Assembly (NCBI GenBank): GCA_038231575.1 | Contig: JBBRLB010000003.1 | Coordinates: 15,632 to 79,631 of the forward strand | DNA: 64,000 nucleotides | Direction of reading: 5' to 3' | DNA from: CAITWF01 sp038231575 | GTDB taxonomy: Bacteria; Verrucomicrobiota; Verrucomicrobiia; Opitutales; Opitutaceae | Part shown: one piece after another, positions 9,114-16,884 of the stretch | Numbering within the stretch: position 1 is the stretch's first letter | Layout of the letters: every line of letters starts with the position of its first letter | Program-made: the position numbers and the translations under genes | The notes under the pieces: model-generated | Databases searched by the model: none | The model's input: only the letters and a program-made list of their open reading frames with translations | What the model was told of the DNA's origin: nothing

Positions 9114-12041
9114 ATGACTTCCCTGCGCGATCTCCTCGCTCCCACCGACACGTTTGCCCGCCGTCACCACGGCGCTGATGCCGCCGATACGGCCGCGATG
9201 CTCGCCGAGCTCGGCCACACGTCACTCGAAGCGCTCGTCGACACCGCCGTGCCGCCGCACATCCGGCTCGGCCGCGCGTTGAATCTCCCGGCGGCCCTCA
9301 GTGAAAGCTCCGCCCTCGCCGAACTGCGCGGTATCGCCAGCGAGAACAAGGTCTTCCGCAGCTTCATCGGCACCGGCTACTACGACACCCACACACCCGG
9401 CGTCATCCAGCGCAACATTCTTGAAAACCCGGGCTGGTATACCGCCTACACGCCTTACCAGGCCGAGATTTCGCAGGGCCGACTCGAGGCCGTGCTGAAT
9501 TTTCAAACCGTCGTCACCGAACTCACCGGCCTCGAAATCGCCAACGGCTCGATGCTCGACGAAGCCACCGCGGCCGCCGAGGCGATGATGATGTGTCACC
9601 GCCTCAACGAGGGCGACGACGACGCGCACAAAACTTTCTTCGTTTCCGACGCCTGCCATCCGCAGACCATCGACATTGTGCGCACCCGTGCCACGCCCCT
9701 CGGCGTTGAAGTGATCGTGGGCGATCATCACACGTTCACGCCCGCGGCGAACTGCTTTGGCGTGCTCGTGCAATACCCCGACACCACCGGTTCGATCCAC
9801 GATTTTGAAAGCTTCTTCGCCGCCGCGCACGCCGCGGGCGCCTTCACCATCGTCGCGACCGATCTGCTCGCGCTCACGTTGCTGCGGGCGCCGGGCGAAT
9901 TCGGCGCCGATGTCGCGGTCGGCTCCGCGCAACGCTTCGGCGTGCCGCTCGGTTTCGGTGGACCGCACGCCGGCTTTCTCGCCACGAAGGATGCGTTCAA
10001 GCGCCAGATGCCCGGCCGCCTCGTCGGCGTTTCGAAGGACGCCCAGGGCGATCCCGCAATGCGCCTCGCGCTCGGCACGCGCGAGCAACACATCCGCCGC
10101 GACAAGGCCACGTCGAACATCTGCACCGCCCAGGTGCTGCTCGCGGTGATGGCGTCGATGTATGCGGTCTATCACGGACCGGCCGGCCTGAAAAAAATCG
10201 CCCAGCGCGTGAAACTCCTCACCGAACTGCTCGCGATCGGCCTGCGCACGGTGGGCGCAAAGGTGAACCCCGCGCCGGTCTTCGATACGCTCACCGTTTC
10301 GAACGTCTCCGCCGCGCGTGTCCATGCCGCCGCCGCCGCGAAAAAGTTCAACCTGCGCGTCGTCAATGAAACCAGCGTCGGTATTTCGATCGACGAGACG
10401 ACGCGCGTCGAGGACGTGCAGACGCTCCTCATGTTCTTCCGTAGCGACGAGCGCCAGCGAGTCGAAGACCTTCCACTCGCTGGCGCTCGTGGCTACGAGG
10501 AAATCGCCGACTTCCCCGCGCCCTTCGCCCGCACCTCGGCGTTCCTCGCGCATCCGACCTTCCAGCGCTACCACACCGAGCACGAGATGCTGCGCTACAT
10601 GCGCCGCCTGGAGGCCAAGGATCTTTCGCTGGTGCACTCGATGATTTCGCTCGGCTCGTGCACGATGAAGCTCAACGCCACGAGCGAGATGTTTCCCGTC
10701 TCGTGGCCCGAGTTCGGCGCGCTGCATCCCTTCGCGCCCGCCGAGCAAACCCGCGGCTACCAAAAACTCTTCCGCGATCTCGAGACGTGGCTCAGCGAAA
10801 TTACCGGCTTCGCCGCCGTCTCGCTCCAGCCCAACGCCGGCTCCCAGGGTGAATACGCCGGTCTCCTCGTCATCCGCGCCTATCACGAATCGCGCGGTCA
10901 GGGTCACCGCAACGCCTGCCTCATCCCCACGAGCGCGCACGGCACCAATCCCGCCAGCGCCGCGATGTGCGGCTTCACCGTCGTCCCCGTCGCCTGCGAC
11001 CCCAACGGCAACATCGACGTCGCCGATCTCAAAACGAAAGCCGCCGCCCACGCGCACGATCTCGCCGCGTTGATGGTGACTTATCCGAGCACGCACGGCG
11101 TGTTTGAAAGTTCGATCAAAGACATCTGCGCCATCGTCCACGAAAACGGCGGCCAGGTTTACATGGACGGCGCGAACATGAACGCGCAAGTCGGCCTCAC
11201 CTCGCCCGGCCACATCGGCGCCGACGTCTGCCATCTCAATCTCCACAAGACGTTCTGCATCCCGCACGGCGGCGGCGGTCCCGGCATGGGCCCCATCGGC
11301 GTCGCGAAACATCTCGCGCCCTTCCTCCCCGGCCACCCGGTCGCGCAGGTTTCCTTCGCTCAGCTCTCCGCTCTGAGCGCTCAGCCCCATCCGATCGGCG
11401 CCATCAGCGCCGCACCCTACGGCTCGGCTTCGATCCTCGTCATCTCGTGGATGTATATCCGGATGATGGGCCCCGACGGCCTCACCGAAGCCACGAAGAA
11501 AGCGATCCTCAACGCGAATTACGTCGCGCACCGCCTCGAAAAATTCTTCCCCGTCCTCTATCGCGGCAACGCCGGTTGCGTAGCCCACGAGTGCATCGTC
11601 GATCTGCGCGGCTGGAAAAAGCACGGCCTCGAAGCCGAGGACGCCGCGAAGCGCCTCATGGATTACGGCTACCACGCGCCGACCCTCTCCTTCCCCGTCC
11701 CCGGCACGCTCATGATCGAGCCGACCGAAAGCGAAGCGAAGTCCGAGCTCGATCGTTTCTGCGACGCGATGATTTCGATCCACGGCGAGATGCAGGCCGT
11801 CGCCAACGGCGAGTCGGACAAGACTTCCAACCCGCTCAAGCACGCCCCGCACACCGCGAAGGTGGTCTGCGCCGACGAGTGGTCGCGCCCCTACTCCCGC
11901 GAACTCGCGGCCTTCCCCGATCGTTTCACGCGCGCCAGCAAGTTCTGGCCGAGCGTCGGCCGCGTCGACAACGTCTACGGCGACCGCAATCTCGTGTGCT
12001 CATGCGTGGGGATGGATGCCTACGCCGAGGCGGAAGCGTGA
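9114..12041 (+). CDS. gcvP: Glycine dehydrogenase (decarboxylating), P protein of the glycine cleavage system
   Basis: P protein of the glycine cleavage complex. It uses pyridoxal phosphate to decarboxylate glycine and passes the aminomethyl group to the lipoyl arm of GcvH. The 975-residue length is normal for the single-chain form. The start is the ATG at 9114 (MTSLRDLLAP); an upstream TTG at 9072 is less likely. The cofactor lysine is Lys712 in HLNLHKTFCIPHGGGGPG. gcvT and gcvH are not next to it. Two things are odd. A palindromic element at 10441-10496 adds about 18 residues in the linker between the two halves. The last 114 bp before the final nine codons are also present, about 93% identical, at 12854-12967 beyond the neighbouring VapBC pair. 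Confidence 0.97.
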   Translation: MTSLRDLLAPTDTFARRHHGADAADTAAMLAELGHTSLEALVDTAVPPHIRLGRALNLPAALSESSALAELRGIASENKVFRSFIGTGYYDTHTPGVIQRNILENPGWYTAYTPYQAEISQGRLEAVLNFQTVVTELTGLEIANGSMLDEATAAAEAMMMCHRLNEGDDDAHKTFFVSDACHPQTIDIVRTRATPLGVEVIVGDHHTFTPAANCFGVLVQYPDTTGSIHDFESFFAAAHAAGAFTIVATDLLALTLLRAPGEFGADVAVGSAQRFGVPLGFGGPHAGFLATKDAFKRQMPGRLVGVSKDAQGDPAMRLALGTREQHIRRDKATSNICTAQVLLAVMASMYAVYHGPAGLKKIAQRVKLLTELLAIGLRTVGAKVNPAPVFDTLTVSNVSAARVHAAAAAKKFNLRVVNETSVGISIDETTRVEDVQTLLMFFRSDERQRVEDLPLAGARGYEEIADFPAPFARTSAFLAHPTFQRYHTEHEMLRYMRRLEAKDLSLVHSMISLGSCTMKLNATSEMFPVSWPEFGALHPFAPAEQTRGYQKLFRDLETWLSEITGFAAVSLQPNAGSQGEYAGLLVIRAYHESRGQGHRNACLIPTSAHGTNPASAAMCGFTVVPVACDPNGNIDVADLKTKAAAHAHDLAALMVTYPSTHGVFESSIKDICAIVHENGGQVYMDGANMNAQVGLTSPGHIGADVCHLNLHKTFCIPHGGGGPGMGPIGVAKHLAPFLPGHPVAQVSFAQLSALSAQPHPIGAISAAPYGSASILVISWMYIRMMGPDGLTEATKKAILNANYVAHRLEKFFPVLYRGNAGCVAHECIVDLRGWKKHGLEAEDAAKRLMDYGYHAPTLSFPVPGTLMIEPTESEAKSELDRFCDAMISIHGEMQAVANGESDKTSNPLKHAPHTAKVVCADEWSRPYSRELAAFPDRFTRASKFWPSVGRVDNVYGDRNLVCSCVGMDAYAEAEA
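10441..10496 (+). repeat. Protein-coding palindromic element inside gcvP
   Basis: Arms of 22 bp (10441-10462 and 10475-10496, core ACGAGCGCCAGCGAGT) match at 21 of 22 positions around a 12-base loop. It stays in frame and encodes S-D-E-R-Q-R-V-E-D-L-P-L-A-G-A-R-G-Y in the interdomain linker. A related element lies at 24166-24227 in the MbnP-MbnH-like gene, read in the same phase. Confidence 0.85.
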
Positions 12042-12119
12042 GGGGCCTGCCAACAGCCCGGTGAATCGCCGGCGAGCAGCGAACGCCGCTCGGGGTCTGG
12101 CCCATTGCAAGGGCGGCAC

Positions 12120-12152
12120 TTGACTGGATCGCTTATGGTAGTATTGCACTAC
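12120..12152 (+). promoter_or_regulatory. Promoter and likely VapBC operator
   Basis: A TTGACT box (12120-12125) lies ahead of vapB. The interrupted palindrome GTAGT-ATTGC-ACTAC (12138-12152) ends two bases before the ATG, in the -10 and start region. Type II antitoxins usually repress their own operon through such a site. The assignment is by position and symmetry only. Confidence 0.5.
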
Positions 12153-12154
12153 AC

Positions 12155-12427
12155 ATGCCTCCCGCCTTGACCGGTTATCTCAGTGTTCGCTCAGTGCCGA
12201 AGCGGCTCGAAAGCCGCCTCGTGGCTGAGGCGCGCCGCCGTCGCGTCTCGAAATCCCAACTCGTCATCGAGGCGCTCGACCGCCACCTCGCGCCTGCCGC
12301 GGGGCGGCCCGCGCGGCCCGACCCGGCGCAGTTCTTCGCCAAGCACCGGATGACTTCAGCCGACCTCGCCGTTCTCGACGCCAGCATGGCGGCCCAGCGC
12401 CCGATCGACCCCGCGCTGTGGCGATGA
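12155..12427 (+). CDS. vapB: VapB-type antitoxin (ribbon-helix-helix-like)
   Basis: A 90-residue protein. Its N-terminal half, SVRSVPKRLESRLVAEARRRRVSKSQLVIEALDRHL, fits a ribbon-helix-helix DNA-binding fold; the C-terminal half is a Pro-rich tail of the kind that wraps a PIN toxin. It should neutralise the VapC encoded next to it and repress the operon. Its stop codon overlaps the vapC start as ATGA, so the two are translationally coupled. The pair sits between the gcvP stop and a second copy of the gcvP 3' end, suggesting it arrived as an insertion. Confidence 0.8.
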   Translation: MPPALTGYLSVRSVPKRLESRLVAEARRRRVSKSQLVIEALDRHLAPAAGRPARPDPAQFFAKHRMTSADLAVLDASMAAQRPIDPALWR

Positions 12428-12822
12428 AGCTTGTGCTCGACACCAGTGCTTACAGCCTGCTGGCGCGCCGCCACACCGACGCGGCCGCAGCCGTGCGCGA
12501 GGCCACCCGCCTGTTTATTCCGGCAATCTGTCTGGGCGAACTGCACACCGGCTTTCGTAAAGGCGCCCGCCCGGTGGAAAATCTTCGTGTGCTCGAAAAT
12601 TTTCTTTCCACTTATGAAGTAGCCGTGGTGGACGTGGATGCCCACGTCGCGGAAACCTACGGCTCCATCCACGACGCGCTGCGCCGCGCCGGCACGCCGA
12701 TTCCAACCAACGATCTCTGGATCGCCGCCTCGTGCCGCTGCCTCGACGGCGCGCTGCTGACCTCCGACCGGCATTTCGAACTGGTGCCCGACCTGTCGTT
12801 GCGGCTGATTTCTCCCAGCTAA
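12424..12822 (+). CDS. vapC: VapC-type PIN-domain ribonuclease toxin
   Basis: A 132-residue PIN-domain protein. The acidic residues of the active site are visible: LDTSAY (Asp near residue 6), LGELHTG (Glu), NDLWIAA (Asp) and TSDRHF (Asp). Such toxins cut RNA with Mg2+ when freed from the antitoxin. The ATG at 12424 overlaps the vapB stop, so I prefer it over a GTG six bases upstream. The frame is intact and no key residue is missing, so the toxin is probably functional. Confidence 0.9.
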   Translation: MKLVLDTSAYSLLARRHTDAAAAVREATRLFIPAICLGELHTGFRKGARPVENLRVLENFLSTYEVAVVDVDAHVAETYGSIHDALRRAGTPIPTNDLWIAASCRCLDGALLTSDRHFELVPDLSLRLISPS

Positions 12823-12853
12823 TTTTTCATCCTGCGACGCTGCGCCGCGCAAG

Positions 12854-12967
12854 GAACTCGCGGCCTTCCCCGATCGCTTCACGCGCGCGAGCAAATTCTG
12901 GCCGAGCGTCGGCCGCGTCGACAACGTCTACGGCGACCGCGACCTCGTCTGCTCGTGTGTGGGGATG
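12854..12967 (+). pseudogene. Duplicate of the gcvP 3' end
   Basis: These 114 bp match gcvP positions 11901-12014 without gaps. I count eight differences (about 93% identity), nearly all at third codon positions; the only amino-acid change is Asn to Asp. That pattern means the copy diverged while part of a working gcvP, rather than as free DNA. It is in the same orientation as gcvP and begins about 31 bp after the vapC stop. It ends abruptly at 12967, where the truncated restriction helicase begins. Confidence 0.92.
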
Positions 12968-14081
12968 CCCGCGGGCAGTCCCAGCCAGTCGTCAGTGCGG
13001 TCTTGAAAAGGACCACCTTCACTTCCGTCGAGTCCTGAATTCGGGAGGCGTCCATGCGACGGATGATGCATCCGCCGTGAGAAATTTCCTCCCGGTCTTG
13101 AAAACAATGCACGATCTCGTTCACGGCTAGTGGGCCGGTCACGCGTTGAAGCACCTGCACAACGTCATCTAACGGAGTCAGGGTCAGTCTGGTGTCGGTG
13201 CCATCCTGCACCTGCACGACGAGCACGGGTTTCACGGTCTCCTTTTCTTTTTCTTTCGTGCAGTAGGATTCCCAGCGCTGGCAAAAATGCATCCATTTCT
13301 CCGCCGCATTCTGCAGGTGCGTGAGGTCGCTTTGCACGGATTCTGACTTGTTCGTCGTGACGATGATCAAATCCTTCAACAGACCACTTTGCCGCACCAT
13401 TTCTGGAGTGATGTTCACTGGTCGCTGAGTGCGCGTCGTGTTCCCGAGCAACTCCGTGAACCGCTGCGGCGTAGCACTCATGCCGAGCACCAACGGCACG
13501 GCGGGCAACTCATCTGCGTCCGATCCCGTGATAAATTTCTGCATGATCGGCTTGCGGGATTTTTCGGTGACCCCGGCGCCGCGGTGCGCCTCGTCGATGA
13601 TCAGGATAAAATCCTCCGGCCCGGCCGCGATGGTGTTGGCCACGGTTTGCCAGAACGTGAAGGTCTTCTTGTCTCCACCCTTGGTCAGCAGCTTGTCTTT
13701 GCCGAGGAGCTGCGTGTTGATGAAATAGACATGGCCCGGAACGAGGCGCTCCTGATCGAACGTGTCGCTCTCCACCGGTATCAACCGATGCAACGGCATA
13801 TGATCACCCGCCGCGTTTAGTTTGCTCAGGCTTTGTCGATTCAGCTCTGGCGAATCCGAGAGCCAGAGGAAGATCGTGTTCGGTCGCGGGGCGATGCCAT
13901 CGGCACCACCCAAAGTCCAGTCGATCACCGCTGCCACCGTGATCGTCTTGCCTGAGCCGGTTGGCGCACTGAGCACGATCGCTTGGGGTTCTCCGTTGCG
14001 CAGATCGCTGCGGGCCGAATCCAATTTGGAGAGAATGCTGCGCGCCGAGGTGACCTGAAAATCTTTGAGTTCAATCTTCAT
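12879..14081 (-). pseudogene. Truncated type III restriction enzyme subunit (Res-like DEAH helicase)
   Basis: The N-terminal helicase half of a type III restriction endonuclease or related DEAD/DEAH protein. Walker A (SAPTGSGKT), the DEAH box (IIDEAHRG), the SAT motif (GMSATPQRF) and the motif TTGWDCPRA are present. Homology stops at about 12968; the remaining codons read antisense through the gcvP fragment (SPHTSRRGRG...). The C-terminal helicase portion and the nuclease domain are therefore lost, and the protein is about 400 residues instead of the usual 850-1000. It starts at the ATG at 14081, 11 bp after the methylase remnant, consistent with a former mod-res operon. It is unlikely to restrict DNA. 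Confidence 0.85.
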
Positions 14082-14092
14082 GGCGTAGGGCG

Positions 14093-14380
14093 TCAGTGAT
14101 TCAGCGCGTCCTGCGTGTTGATACGGAAATTTTCCAGGTAGCTTTTGTAGAGCTGCACGCAGTCATATTTGCGGCCGAGCGTGCGCCGCATCTGGCCGAA
14201 ATTTTCTTCACTATCTGTAACGAGGAAGATCCATTTGATATCATCTCGCTCGGCCAACTTCTCGCGGAAGGCGCGGAACTGCTTTTCCTGAATCAACACC
14301 GCGAAGGGTGAATGCTTGGGCAGGAACCACGGCGTGGAACCTTTGGATTCCTCTCGCTCACCCCGACATCCGGCGACCAT
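14093..14380 (-). pseudogene. C-terminal remnant of a type III (Mod-like) adenine methyltransferase
   Basis: About 80-95 codons remain. The segment from TPWFLPKHSPFAVLI to YLENFRINTQDAL resembles the C-terminus of site-specific DNA-adenine methyltransferases that are paired with DEAD/DEAH helicases. The catalytic part (FxGxG and DPPY motifs) is absent. Upstream of about 14340 the reading frame is unrelated sequence, so the 5' part has been deleted. With the truncated helicase next to it, this is the leftover of a restriction-modification locus. The family assignment rests on a short region. Confidence 0.6.
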
Positions 14381-14481
14381 CCACAGGATCGGCAAGATGG
14401 CCTACTGCGGGCGGCATCCCTCAAGAGCGAAAGCGGTGTGGAAGGGAATGGACGGATTGCGCATGACCATCCCCAGTTCGC

Positions 14482-14517
14482 ACTACCGTTAGTAGGGTGT
14501 AAAGCATAACACTACCA
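14482..14517. promoter_or_regulatory. Inverted repeats upstream of the XRE regulator
   Basis: CTAC-CGTTA-GTAG (14483-14495) is followed by a GTGT...ACAC repeat ending in ACTACC. Repeated CTACC/GTAGG half-sites in a stretch richer in A and T than its surroundings suggest a self-operator for the XRE protein. The region from 14396 to 14560 holds nothing else I can identify. Confidence 0.35.
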
Positions 14518-14560
14518 ATGCTCGGGTGTCGGGCGGCGCGGGCTCCGGCTAATCTCGACC

Positions 14561-14863
14561 GTGGCAAACGAGATGGCGAAGCGCCTGCTGGCGCGAATCA
14601 AAGAACTCCGGGAAGCCCTCGGACTCAGTCAGGAGGCGTTTGCCGAAAAAGCCGGGCTCACCTATAAATACTACCAGAAGGTCGAAGCCGGCCGGAAGCG
14701 CGACATCCGCCTCTCGACCTTGGAAAAACTGGCCAAAGCCTGCGGAGTAGAGCTGTGGGAACTGCTGAACTTCGAGGCCGGGCCACTGGCTGTTGGCGAA
14801 GATCCTCCGGCGGTGCCCGCCGCCAAACCCGCCAGCCGTCGCAAAGGCCGACGCAAGGCGTAA
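14561..14863 (+). CDS. XRE-family helix-turn-helix regulator
   Basis: A 100-residue protein. Residues about 8-65 form a Cro/CI-type domain: LREALGLSQEAFAEKAGLTYKYYQKVEAGRKRDIRLSTLEKLAKACGVELWEL is a textbook XRE five-helix pattern. The tail is basic and Pro/Ala-rich (KPASRRKGRRKA). The start is GTG at 14561 or ATG at 14573. It is divergent from the restriction-modification remnant and may once have controlled it, as C proteins do; equally it may be an independent island regulator. Confidence 0.85.
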   Translation: MANEMAKRLLARIKELREALGLSQEAFAEKAGLTYKYYQKVEAGRKRDIRLSTLEKLAKACGVELWELLNFEAGPLAVGEDPPAVPAAKPASRRKGRRKA

Positions 14864-14952
14864 GGTAGGCACACTATTTCTCCACCGCGCGCGTCGGCTG
14901 TGCCGGTGGACCCGTTGACACTGCGCGACCGCCGGCCCACCCTGCCCGCGTC

Positions 14953-15150
14953 ATGGCCAAGCCGCACAAAGTCGAAGAGCCCGCCGCGTCCTACGGGATC
15001 ACGCCGAAAAAGTCGGCGCGCGCGGTAGCGCCTGCGAAGAAGACATCTGCGACCCGCGCTATTCGTTACGTGGACGACGCCGCTTTTCGCAAAGCGGCTG
15101 ACAAGGTTTTCAAGACTCACGACGAGCTCTTCCGGAAACTCGCCCAGTGA
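14953..15150 (+). CDS. Small antitoxin-like partner of the Doc-family protein
   Basis: A 65-residue protein with a basic, Lys/Ala-rich N-terminus and a short amphipathic C-terminal helix (DAAFRKAADKVFKTHDELFRKLAQ). That region resembles the helix by which Phd-like antitoxins hold Doc toxins. Its stop codon overlaps the next start as GTGA, which indicates coupled translation. The role as antitoxin is inferred from position and size; no DNA-binding domain is evident. Confidence 0.65.
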   Translation: MAKPHKVEEPAASYGITPKKSARAVAPAKKTSATRAIRYVDDAAFRKAADKVFKTHDELFRKLAQ

Positions 15151-15536
15151 ACGATGAGCCGGTCTTTCTTTCCCGTGACCAAGTGCTCGCCCTGCATCGC
15201 GTCTCGTTAGAGCGGCATGGCGGGCTCGACGGCCTGCGCGATCCCGGGCTGCTGGACTCCGCCCTGATGCAACCGGAGGCCACTTACTTCTACGGTGACG
15301 GCGACGTGAGCGCCATCGCGGCGGCCTACGCCTTTCATCTTGCCCAAAACCAACCCTTCATCGACGGCAACAAGCGCACCGCGGTGGGCGCAGCCCTTAC
15401 TTTTCTCGAAGGCAACGGCGTCGACACCGACGGATTTGATGGCCGCAAACTCTACGACGCCATGATTGCCATCGCCGACAGGCGCCTCGACAAGGCTGGT
15501 CTTGCTGCGGTGTTTCGCGCGCAGCTCTCAGGGTGA
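15147..15536 (+). CDS. doc: Doc-type (death-on-curing) Fic-fold toxin
   Basis: A 129-residue Fic-fold protein of the Doc family. Doc of phage P1 phosphorylates EF-Tu and halts translation. The Fic motif is NQPFIDGNKRT at 68-78. The phosphate-binding GNKR is intact, but the position of the motif's catalytic His is Gln (Gln69). The start is a GTG at 15147 that overlaps the antitoxin stop; there is no in-frame ATG nearby. The His change may mean altered or lost transferase activity, or a natural subgroup of the family. Confidence 0.85.
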   Translation: MNDEPVFLSRDQVLALHRVSLERHGGLDGLRDPGLLDSALMQPEATYFYGDGDVSAIAAAYAFHLAQNQPFIDGNKRTAVGAALTFLEGNGVDTDGFDGRKLYDAMIAIADRRLDKAGLAAVFRAQLSG

Positions 15537-15555
15537 ACGGTCTTGAGCAACGGAG

Positions 15556-15672
15556 TTTTGAACAGAAGAAAACGAAGGGAACGAAGCCTCAGCCTTGGCT
15601 CTCCGGCGTCTCTGCAGACAGGTTCACCCCACGCCTTCAGCTTCTTCGTTTCCTTGATTACCTTCTGTAAAA
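15556..15672. repeat. Large imperfect inverted repeat between doc and the BNR gene
   Basis: The left arm (15556-15587, beginning TTTTGAACAGAAG and containing AACGAAGGGAACGAAG) and the right arm (15641-15672, reverse complement beginning TTTTACAGAAGG and containing AAGGAAACGAAG) are clearly related. They enclose about 50 bp. The A-rich, GAAG-repeated sequence differs in composition from its surroundings. It looks like one copy of a dispersed intergenic repeat and fills the gap between two convergent genes. Confidence 0.6.
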
Positions 15673-15697
15673 TGATCAGTGCCTGGTCAGGCCCGCC

Positions 15698-16792
15698 TCA
15701 CACCAGCCACGTCTTCAGCGACGTAATCCGGGGGAACGACGCGGGCAGCTTTTCCCAGTTGTCGCCGCTGTCGCGCGAATAAAACAACTCGCCGCCCGTC
15801 GTGCCCATGTAAACGCCAGCGGGCGTCAGCGGGTCGCTGGCCATCGCGTCGCGCAGCACGCCGACGAAATGATCTTTCTGCGGCAGACCTTTCGTCAGCG
15901 CACGCCACGTGCGGCCGTGATCGCGCGTGCGCCAGACTTTCAGTGCGCCGTCGGGCACCACGCGGTTGTTGTCCGCCAGCAACGGCACGACGAACAAATC
16001 GTGCGCCGTCGCGGCCATCGGGAAACCGAAGTCGTGCGGCAGACCGGCGGAAATTTTCGTCCACGTGTCGCCCGCATCCACCGAGCGAAACACGCCGCCG
16101 TGAAATTGCAGCGCGAGCGCGCCGGGCCGCGACGCATCGAGGACGATCTTGTGCACGCAACGGCCCATGTCGGGATCCTTGATGAATTCGGGCGCGACGT
16201 TGTGCAGCCCCTGGTTGCAGAGTTTCCACGTCTCGCCACCATCGTCGGTGCGAAACACGCCGGCGGACGAGATCCCAACCCAGAGGCGCTGCGCATTCGT
16301 CGGATCGACGACGATCGAGTGCAGACACAAGCCGCCAAAGCCCGGCGTCCAGCGTGGGCGGGTCGGATGGTTCGTCAGGCCGGTCAGCTCGGTCCACGTG
16401 TCGCCATCGTCGCGACTCACGAACAGCGCGGCATCGTCGACGCCGGCATACCACGTCTTCGGCTGCGAGGGATGCCCGGGCACGATCTGCCAGATGTGTT
16501 TCAATTCCGCTTTCGAACCCTTCGCGAATTTCGGATCGAGCTTCACGCCTTTCCACGTCGCGCCGAAATCCTTTGAGATGCGAATGGTGGGCCCGTGCTC
16601 AAAATGTCCGGTGCCGGCGAGGATGCGGCCCTTGCGACTGTCGCCGCACAAACTGAAAACTTCCCAGCCACCGAGATGCGGCCCCGTGAGTTTCCACTCG
16701 GTGCGCGCTTCATCGCCGTGATAAAGAAACACGCCCTTCACCGTGCCGATGAGCAGCACGAGCTTGCGGGGGGCAGGGGTTCCCTTGACCAT
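15698..16792 (-). CDS. BNR/sortilin-like beta-propeller protein (glycosyl hydrolase-like)
   Basis: A 364-residue protein starting at the ATG at 16792 (MVKGTPAPRK); an upstream TTG start is not needed. It has several Asp-box/BNR repeats: RISKDFGATWKG, VSRDDGDTWTE, RTDDGGETWKL, RSVDAGDTWTK, RTRDHGRTWRA and YSRDSGDNWEK. These mark a multi-bladed propeller of the sialidase/VPS10 type. No sialidase catalytic residues or signal peptide are evident, so it is probably a cytosolic propeller of unknown ligand. It is divergent from the FAH-family gene, with about 90 bp between them. Confidence 0.85.
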   Translation of the reverse strand: MVKGTPAPRKLVLLIGTVKGVFLYHGDEARTEWKLTGPHLGGWEVFSLCGDSRKGRILAGTGHFEHGPTIRISKDFGATWKGVKLDPKFAKGSKAELKHIWQIVPGHPSQPKTWYAGVDDAALFVSRDDGDTWTELTGLTNHPTRPRWTPGFGGLCLHSIVVDPTNAQRLWVGISSAGVFRTDDGGETWKLCNQGLHNVAPEFIKDPDMGRCVHKIVLDASRPGALALQFHGGVFRSVDAGDTWTKISAGLPHDFGFPMAATAHDLFVVPLLADNNRVVPDGALKVWRTRDHGRTWRALTKGLPQKDHFVGVLRDAMASDPLTPAGVYMGTTGGELFYSRDSGDNWEKLPASFPRITSLKTWLV

Positions 16793-16884
16793 GGCGGGTG
16801 GGTTTGACGGGAATCTCGTCCTCGCGCGAGACGTTTTCTTTCCGGCTTTCAACTTCTCCGCTTCGCCCTTCAACTTTCCACCTC

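Noticed and set aside
9222..11852. 876-codon minus-strand frame opposite gcvP
   Set aside because: Low-complexity charged sequence without any motif, fully inside a confidently identified gcvP; a product of third-position GC bias.
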